In this document: in pieces, positions 57,047 to 64,000 of the stretch
Position numbering within the stretch: the stretch's first letter is position 1
How the letters are laid out: every line of letters starts with the position of its first letter
Origin: Armillaria gallica
Lineage: Eukaryota > Basidiomycota > Agaricomycetes > Agaricales > Physalacriaceae
Assembly (NCBI GenBank): GCA_037576215.1
Contig: JBANDB010000020.1
Location: 1,054,001 to 1,118,000 of the forward strand
Direction: 5' to 3'
Length of the DNA stretch: 64,000 nt
Program-made: the position numbers and the translations under genes
Notes under the pieces: model-generated
What the model saw: the letters and a program-made list of their open reading frames with translations, nothing else
Database searches by the model: none
Told to the model about the DNA's origin: nothing

Positions 57047-57537
57047 GTGTTTTGTCTCATGTTTCTGCATAAGTTACCGTGCCGGGTTGTTCGTTTATTT
57101 CACTGTGAAGATGAAAACATCTCCGATGATTCTGATTCTGATGAATTTGATATCTTTAGTTATCCTGCATACTACGCTGCACTGTATTATCACTGTTTGC
57201 AACATTCCACGTTCGCTACTGCTGAGGGAGTGGCCAATGAGGATTCGAAAAACAGTGGAACAGAGACAAAATATCCGAAGAACTAAGGCCGCGGCAACTG
57301 TCACCGAACACTTTGACCAGATCGAGCGCGAGTGGTGTCTCTCGATACGCTAATGCAAAACCGCTTAACTCCGTCTACCTTTATGAGGAGGAATATCCTC
57401 TCGTGGAGCGGATAAGACGAGGGGCGAAGCGGCTCGATGGGAAGAAATTGATCAGATGGAGGGTGCAGTGGACAGACGAAGGTACCGAGCACGTGCCGTT
57501 GTGGATGTCATATACAGATACTATTCAAGTTGAGTAA
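57047..57537 (+). CDS. possible coding remnant (acidic block and basic tail)
   Basis: 57047-57286 encodes an acidic stretch (DENISDDSDSDEFDI). 57313-57537 in another frame encodes LVERIRRGAKRLDGKKLIRW and VQWTDEGTEHVPLW before a stop. The latter has the spacing of a small beta-rich domain and faintly resembles a chromodomain-like integrase tail, but the aromatic cage is not evident. No splice junction joining the two was found. Confidence 0.25.
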
Positions 57538-57639
57538 TTTATTAGCCTGCCTGAGATAGACTCCTCGGAACTCCGACACCTATGGACTGTTCCTCACTTG
57601 CTAGTGTAAATATAAAACTCCCAGAGTGAGAAAGTGCGA

Positions 57640-57666
57640 GCTGGTGGCGGCCTTTGGCCGCCGCCG
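57640..57666. repeat. GC-rich hairpin related to 48.05 kb
   Basis: GGCGGCC/GGCCGCC around TTT (57646-57662), extendable outward by GGT/GCC. It is embedded in GCGAGCTGG ... GCCGAGCAAG and followed by a T5 run. It lies about 110 bp past the stop of the preceding frame. Confidence 0.8.
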
Positions 57667-57849
57667 AGCAAGTCTTTTTCGAACAAGGTGCACGAATCTT
57701 ATTGTGCCAGTTGCAGATTCCTTTAGATTTGCTCCGCAGTCATAGTGTTTACTCTTTCGTTTATTTGTTCTCTGCACGTTAATCCTCTGTCACTGATTCC
57801 TTCATAAACACTTTTTAGTCCTTTGTAAAATCTTCCAATAAATCATAGT

Positions 57850-58860
57850 AGATTTGTGATGCTGCTAGAAGCGGACGGAAAGAATCGGGGACCGGCGCGG
57901 AACACGTCGCTACCACGGATAATTGATCCGCGTACACAGCCACAGCATGCTTCTTTCCTGAACCATCGATAGTGGGATACGATGTTTGCCGGGACAGACC
58001 ATGGATTTGGGCTGACCAAGGCGGGATCTGGTTGGTAAAGCAGCTGCTTCAAATGATGAATAACGCTCATGTAGGATATTATATTTCGAAGGCCTCGTGT
58101 CCGTGTCCATGACGATATAGCACTATCCTTTCTGCATTCACGTGCATGCAGTCATCTTTCCCAGTCACTGATTGGATGTACGTCTTGCCTCTCCGAGCTC
58201 ATCGTATTTACTCACTTCTAGAGACCAGAGTAGGGCCTGAACCGTACTTTTAGTTCTACGCACACAGTAATTCTCGCCGTCTGATTGTGGGAACCAGTGA
58301 TGCCTCCTTCCCACCCGCCCCCCAATGTGCCTGTTCGACCACGCTGCTCTCATGCATCATCCACTTCACCAATCCCAATTCCCTTCGCGCTGTCAGTCTG
58401 ACAGAGAAGCACAACTCCCACCACATAGCTCGTCGTTTCGAGTTCAGAGGAACGTTACTGCAATCCTTGGTGACGATCAGAAACCCAATCCTAACCTCTT
58501 TTTCTTCGATACTGGGCGTCTAGCCGCTATCGGGTCCCTCTCTGTAACCATGCGTAGATACTTCTGTCTCTCATCTTTTCACTTGGTCTTTGACTCATAT
58601 GCGCCATCCATGTTCGTGTGACTCGAGGTTCAGATTCCTTTCTTGGCCTGGTTCTCGAAAACCGGACGGCATTTCTTGTCACTCTGATTCTTGAATTCGA
58701 TGCCTGGTATACGGAGCTACAGGACTTTGGAAGCTATGCATCTCCTGACGCAGCATGGTTTGGATATCCCACTCCTGCACGTCATGAATGCATGATTCTG
58801 AAGCCCGTCAAGACTATCTCTGCCTTTCCTGTAGTTAAAACTCTTCGCATAATCTGCTAA
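57850..58860 (+). pseudogene. F-box-like protein gene, degenerate copy 3
   Basis: The 5' block encodes a RIIDPRTQPQHASFLNHR-like stretch also found at 36.72 kb. The F-box-like bundle at 58330-58520 includes IHFTNPNSLRAVSLTEK, HHIARRFEF and, one frame over, KPNPNLFFFDTGRLAAIGSL, so a frameshift lies near 58445. Further on comes TLILEFDAWYTELQDFG and then TISAFPVVKTLRI (58805-58855). The 3' leucine-rich exons are missing, and a MITE sits 16 bp after the last match. Confidence 0.5.
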
Positions 58861-58875
58861 ACGACATCTGGTATA

Positions 58876-59025
58876 CTGTATAATTTCGACCAAGTGTTCA
58901 GTAACGGGTAACGCTCACAAAAAACAGTTGGTACGAATAATTTTCTTTCAATTTTTCCGATTTCTTTTGTATTTTTTTTGACCAAAATTTTCCAAAATTA
59001 TGAACACTTGGTCGAAATTATACAG
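58876..59025. mobile_element. TA-flanked MITE, copy 2 (150 bp)
   Basis: The left end CTGTATAATTTCGACCAAGT follows TA (58874-58875). The right end is its inverse, followed by TA (59026-59027). The first 37 bases resemble those of the copy at 14162, including CAGTAACGGGTAAC. The interior is AT-rich and unrelated in length, so the two are different deletion derivatives. Confidence 0.92.
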
Positions 59026-59959
59026 TATTTTCCTCGCTTTTGAATCCTACGTTGTATAATTTTGAGCACTCGAAGGCTTCTCCGATGATGAGCTTGCACC
59101 ATAGATGTTGGATAACTATTTACGACCTCTTAATGACATTCAGTCATTGGATGCTGAAATGTCCTTCTTGTCGCTCTCTCGAAAGGACCTGGCCTTTTCA
59201 AAATGGATGGATCAACACATGGTATGTATGTAGTATACGCAACTCAAGGATGGTTTTCTCCTGAGCTGTTTACGTTGTGAGACGTTGAATGAAAAAGTGG
59301 AAGAAGGCGGAAGAGGACTGTTCCTTGGATCGACCCGGATATTGCCGAAGATGCTCTCCTTCTGACATCATTGCGCCATTACACTCCCGTCGTCCCTTCC
59401 TCCAAGTTGTTGAGGACATGGTTTCACAGCCACTTAAGCCGACGGCCATGCCGCCTTTTGTTTTACATTATTTTGAGTTATGATGTGGAGGATAGAACCA
59501 GCCTGTCGGAAATCTGAAAGCAGTATAAGTTCTTGAATAGTTCTATCTCATCACGGATACGACTCCTGAATTCTAGCATAATAGGCGAACAAAACTCGAA
59601 TTGTTATGGCCTGGTGCTAGCTCCCTAGTGGTTGATGTGACTTGCTTTTTTGTTCAATTCGTTTCCTCGACACCGTTCAGTGCTACATGATTCTGTATGA
59701 TCAAGTAAGGCCAATATCCTCGTCTTTATTGTTCTGTTAGAAATTTACATGTGTTCCTTTTACGATGTACGAGTCCAGAGTCCTTTATAGGTTATTTACG
59801 TGTGCCCAGTTTATGAAGCGGGCGACATCGGTCCTCTTTCTGCAGCGCGGGGTTCTATTCCCCCTGTCTGCAAATACATGAACGACGAATCATTTTTGTT
59901 CTACACATCACACATGAACTTAATCTTTTCCGCTAGGAGTGAAGATGCGCTTGGACAGG
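59026..59959. other. family A fragments
   Basis: 59337-59400 carries GGATATTGCCGAAGATGCTC. 59626-59900 parallels 22085-22345 and 41690-41960 (GTGGTTGATGTGACTTGCTT, AGCGCGGGGTTCTATTCCCC) but without the tRNA-like module in front. No open frame is meaningful. Confidence 0.45.
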
Positions 59960-62160
59960 TGAGTGACGTGCATATATCTCAATGCTCAGCCTAGGTGGCC
60001 GTTGAGAATATGGCACTGCCAGTGTATCATGAATCACTTGAAGGAGATCGACAAGGAGAAAGTACACTTTACTATTGACCTGGCACCTGGCCTATCTCTT
60101 CACAGAACCCATCGCATGCACCAGAACCAAGCATGTTTTCAGGTTCACAAGGGAATATGTCTAGTTCTTCTACATGGGAAGCCTGAAGAAGTGCGGGAGC
60201 GGATTATCAAAATCGGGTCGGCTTTTGGTTGGCAGAGACGGAAAAGGGCGGAGCCGGATAGTGCCGGACATGCTTCCCTTAAACCATCATCGCTAGTTGC
60301 ACTCGCCGTTTCTCCCTCTTGTCCCCCTGCCACTTCTAAACTCGCGTCCCTGACTCCTCCGCCGAATAGTACTGTATCATTGTCCGCCGCGAATGAAGGT
60401 CTTGGATTCGGAACATCACTTCTTGCGGAGAAATCTACTTGGCGGGGGTTTTTTTGATTACCGGTCTTGATGCTAACAGTAGACAATTCTCAGGCCGTTC
60501 TACGCAATCCGCTTTGGCGCTCCGTGTTTCCCCGTGCTCCCGGATAGTAGGACGATCAATGACGGCAACGACCCGACACCCTGATTGAAGTCACTGAGAA
60601 TGAACAGAATGAGACTGAAGGGAGCGCCATGGAGTACCAGTGCTAAGCGCCAAATTTCTTACTGTGGGTGTTCCGCCCTTTTTTTTCAGCATCCAGCTAA
60701 CACTAGGTATCTCTCCTTTCAGAAGCCTCTCAGCCTCAAAGGAAGCGTGCATTTTCAATACCGGTGTTCGACCCCACCTCGCTGTGAAGGAGATCGATAC
60801 TGTTAGCACGTCTTTATCGACACGCTTGATAGCGATTCAGATGAACATACGGCGAGGAAATGATGTTGCTCGTGGTCCTCGACCATGGTTGGGAGCATGT
60901 TCAATGGTGTTTCACCTGCCGCAGGTGCCGGTGAGCCGTCAGTGTCTTTCACAGTCCTTCCTTAAGCTGACATTCCTGATTTAGGAATGTCTCGATTGTC
61001 GTTTCCTCATATGGTGATGCCCTTCAGGAGGAGGAAACTTGGATGAACGATAACAGGAGAATGGACTATACCTTCATGCTGACACGGGGTGCCTGTCCCG
61101 CATATTTTCACCTGCATCATCCACCGTCATACTGTCCCTCGGTATATGTGCCCCGCTTCATTCGGCTATGCCAAATATTACTACATGATTTTCCGCCGTG
61201 AATGAAGGTCTTGGGTTCGGAGCATCCTTTTTTCGGGAAAAATGTATGTGGCGGAGTTTTTTGATGACTGTTCTCTATTGCTAACAGCAGCGAACTCTCA
61301 GATTGTACTTTCCAATCTGTGCTGCGTGCTCCATGTTTCCGGGTCCTGGTTCTCAGGGACGACGGAGGACGACCAGTGACAGCAACGACTCGACGCCACG
61401 ACTAAAGCATAGATCTTCACTGAGAATGAACATAAGGAGACTTGAAGGTAGCGAGACGGAGTGCCAGTGCTAGGATGGTGGCTCTCACTGAGATTTATGA
61501 GCATGTTCAAACCGGTTTCGTGTGCCGCAGGTGAGTCATCGGTGTCCTTTGTGATCCTTCCTGAAGCCGACAGTGCTAATCTAGAACTGTCTCGACTATC
61601 TTCTCCTCGTTTCTATTTGCTATCGTGACGCTCTTTACGAGGAGGAACCGTAGACGACAAGAGGATGCGTACGTCGTTGCTCTGATGCACGGGTGCCGGG
61701 CCCGCATATGTTAACCCGCTTCATTCACCATCATACCGTCCCTCAGTGGATGTGCCCAGCTTCATTTTCCCTGCAGAAGCATCCACCTCATCCAGCACCC
61801 ATTGTCTTCGTTTTCCTCCCTTATGTGATAGGCACGGTATGAGTTCCGCCACCCGGATCATTCTATGGCTCTCATACGCGCCAGCGACCGTCACTCCTTG
61901 TAATATCCCAATGACGTGGATATGTCAAGCCGCTGCCGATGCACAGTGCCGCGAATTGTATGATCGTTTCGTCAGACCTCATCTCCTTCTTAGCCTGTGG
62001 GAATTTCGGGCGTGCCGTAGGTGGGATAACGTAGGAGATGGCGAGGTCAAATACAACGAGGGATGGGTATGATGTCGGAGGATGACGCTAGGCTTCCCGC
62101 AGATGATATCAATATCAACGTCTCTCACATCCCGCATTTATTCTCGAGTCGCTGAGCATG
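59960..62160 (+). pseudogene. family A copy with empty transposon site
   Basis: It starts near GCATGCACCAGAACCAAGCA. The module GGAGCCGGATAGTGCCGGAC and ACCGGTCTTGATGCTAACAG is followed by an intron-like block (acceptor CTCCTTTCAG, 60721) before AAGCCTCTCAGCC. A second partial copy of the module begins near 61196 (AATGAAGGTCTTGGGTTCGG), so the copy is rearranged. 61746-62072 is open and encodes RLYHKH-like and CRELYDRFVRPHLLLSLWEF residues. 61945-61970 is the unoccupied equivalent of the insertion at 53425. The function is unknown. Confidence 0.5.
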
Positions 62161-62340
62161 ATTTATGGCCAATAACAAGACACCACCCTGAATAAACGAA
62201 GCTGAAGATTTGTTCAACAAATCAGTACTATATAGTGCCCGAGGCGAGGGATGAATAGAACCAAAGCCCGACGAAGGTCTCCGTTTATGATTGAGATACA
62301 TCGAATCGGAGCCCAGTCCACTGATAACTCAACATTGTCC

Positions 62341-62402
62341 TGCCATCTACACTAGGATATGGTGTAATCGCGACACAGCTTACCCTTGGTTCAATTCCCC
62401 AT
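62341..62402 (+). repeat. tRNA-like module with 7-bp outer stem
   Basis: GATATGG and CCATATC can pair as an acceptor-like stem enclosing TGTAATCGCGACAC and the B box GGTTCAATTCC (62388-62398). Only about 50 nt are enclosed, so there is no anticodon arm. Confidence 0.5.
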
Positions 62403-63075
62403 ATCTGAATTCGCCCTCGTGCTTACAAGTTTTTGGCTTTGTTGGTCTGCATTTGGCATCAAAGGCAAATCGAATACTTTGTGATTATTTTCTATCATCG
62501 AGAGAAACATGGTAGTCGAAAGGGCACAAGGGATGGTGAGCGCAAGGCCCATCGACGGCCGTAATCATTCCCTCATGGTGTGTCCAAATCAAACCGCTGC
62601 TAAGAACCTTGCCGCGTCTGTCGATGCCTGATTTCTTGGACATACCTTTATCGCTGTGCATATCCCTTGTTCTTTGTTGTTCTTAAGACTTCATATCCCC
62701 GGTTCTGTGTTGATACGGAAATTAGCAGAGCCAAAACGATATACTTGAAAACGACCCGATTTCGGATATGGGGACTTTAATCTACGGTATATCGGAGTTC
62801 GATCCTCTGTTACTACCTTGTTGAAATATTGAATTTTTGAACCTCAAGTCCATCCCAAGATTTACGCCCGATCATGTTGCCATAATCACCATTTCTTATG
62901 CGAAATCCGAGCATAAATGACTGCGCGAGTTCCGTAAAGCAACGAGCCAAAGGGTGTTTTCTTATATCATTTCCAAAACCACGACGACCCTAGGAAGGGG
63001 ATTACACGAGATGATGAGGCCTGAATGACCAGCAACGACCGGAGCATGGAACCTTTCATCGACTAGAATACCATC

Positions 63076-63136
63076 ATGAGTGGTACAATGGTTAGTATAT
63101 TCCTATCTAATTGTGGGTTCGATTCCCACATTCTGA
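63076..63136 (+). repeat. tRNA-like module with perfect T arm
   Basis: A-box-like GTGGTACAATGGTTAGTA, then a perfect 5-bp T arm GTGGG/CCCAC around TTCGATT (63112-63130). An acceptor stem is not evident. Confidence 0.5.
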
Positions 63137-64000
63137 TCTGATTGAAAAAGGTGCGACGAGCGCTCAACTTTCACTTTGTCCATTTTTCGCCGATCTAGGA
63201 TGATATCATTGCAAGGTGGAATCTTAAAGTTGGATCATCTGTCACTCTTAGCTAACGAGCAGGCCTGGGACGTAGCTCGGGTAATATTGCTACAGAGCAT
63301 AAGAATAATACATGTCTACGAAACGCATGTCACGCATCCTTCCTTTAGAATGGAAAAGACGCGATCGACAGCGAAGTGACCAGCGAGTTAGATAACACGA
63401 GACTCCCGAAGCTACGGCCAAACTATGGAATCTGGTATGAAGGATGAAGTTTTGGAACTCGTTAAACTGTGTATTGGTTCAAGGACCTTGAAGACATGCA
63501 TGCTACGGCCATTCAGAGATGGAAACAAACTGAGCAACTGAGCAAAATCTCTTTCCTTCTAAAGGAGAGGGTACGGAAATTCTAGAGTAAGGGAAATGCA
63601 GGCCCCGATTTTGAATGGTATTGGGGGGAGCTCGATGTCCAGAACGAGATCATCCAACGATAAGAGTTGAGCCTTTGGGCGATTCTTACCTGTATCTCGA
63701 AGTCCAAAGCACGCATCGAGTGTATGATGGATCGAAGCCCCAAAATGGGGCGTGTATGAAGAGGGTTGTGTGAGATGGGCGTCTACTAGATTACACCGAT
63801 ATGCATACATCTACAACCCACATACCGTAATATAAGCGCATCAGTCACGAGATATAGAGAGACAAACCTGGATTGTGACGTTAAAAGGTCCCAAAAGAAA
63901 CCCAGTTAATGGAATTCAGAACTTCCCGATATCGACAGACCTCATATCAGCAATCCTTACGACTCAGCCTTCCAATGTCAGGTGCTCTCGAAGATGAAGA

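Larger units (their letters stand above)
62161..64000. other. family A tail, tRNA-like modules and unidentified sequence
   Basis: Apart from the two tRNA-like modules nothing is recognised. Open frames at 63176-63379 (+) and 63559-63810 (-) have no domain. Confidence 0.35.

Noticed and set aside
57313..57537. Chromodomain of a Ty3/Gypsy integrase
   Set aside because: Only a loose resemblance in spacing. The aromatic cage residues are not identifiable and no integrase or reverse transcriptase is nearby.

Overview
The window is eukaryotic, most likely from a basidiomycete (Agaricomycete) fungus. The evidence is short spliceosomal introns (about 40-60 bp, GT...AG, several with a CTAAC/CTAAT-type branch site), a caspase-like protease with the N-terminal extension seen in mushroom genomes, a fungalysin-type M36 metalloprotease, a dual-specificity phosphatase remnant and F-box-like/leucine-rich proteins. 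There are no operons, Shine-Dalgarno sites or bacterial genes. The species cannot be read from the sequence.

This is a gene-poor, repeat-rich accessory region. Only one gene looks complete: a three-exon caspase-like protease (26189-27548, +). Two other recognisable families survive as broken genes. One is a dual-specificity phosphatase (10520-11090, -) whose active-site signature is destroyed. The other is an M36 fungalysin (32015 down to about 28253, -) that keeps good introns but carries a frameshift and an internal deletion and is split by a 2.7-kb transposon.

Most of the rest is a decayed multicopy gene family (called family A here). It has an unidentified 5' module and a 3' F-box/leucine-rich module with introns. 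Copies or fragments lie at about 9.4, 12.4, 16.9, 19.4, 21.8, 36.7, 40.4, 41.6, 49.3, 52.2, 57.9 and 60 kb. A second family (B, Gly/Ser/Pro-rich tail) lies at 4.1 kb (-), 15.0 kb (+) and 50.2 kb (+). tRNA-like A-box/B-box modules lie at the ends of several family A copies.

Mobile DNA defined by its own boundaries: 28288-30971, 32336-33471, 33813-34921 and 53425-55239 each have terminal inverted repeats and 9-bp target duplications. Three of them share the end GGGCA..AGAATTCTGCGT. Two TA-flanked MITEs of one family lie at 14162-14406 and 58876-59025, a foldback element at 50598-50943, and a hAT-like non-autonomous element at 11090-11596. No transposase was recognised.

The least explained structures are: four consecutive hairpins with an invariant 14-nt loop and different stems (18671-18798); an array of six reverse-oriented B-box-like T-arm sequences (46401-46722); a nearly exact 150-bp tandem duplication (3441-3740); two G-tract clusters (45374 and 45667); and a pair of related GC-rich hairpins at 48.0 and 57.6 kb.
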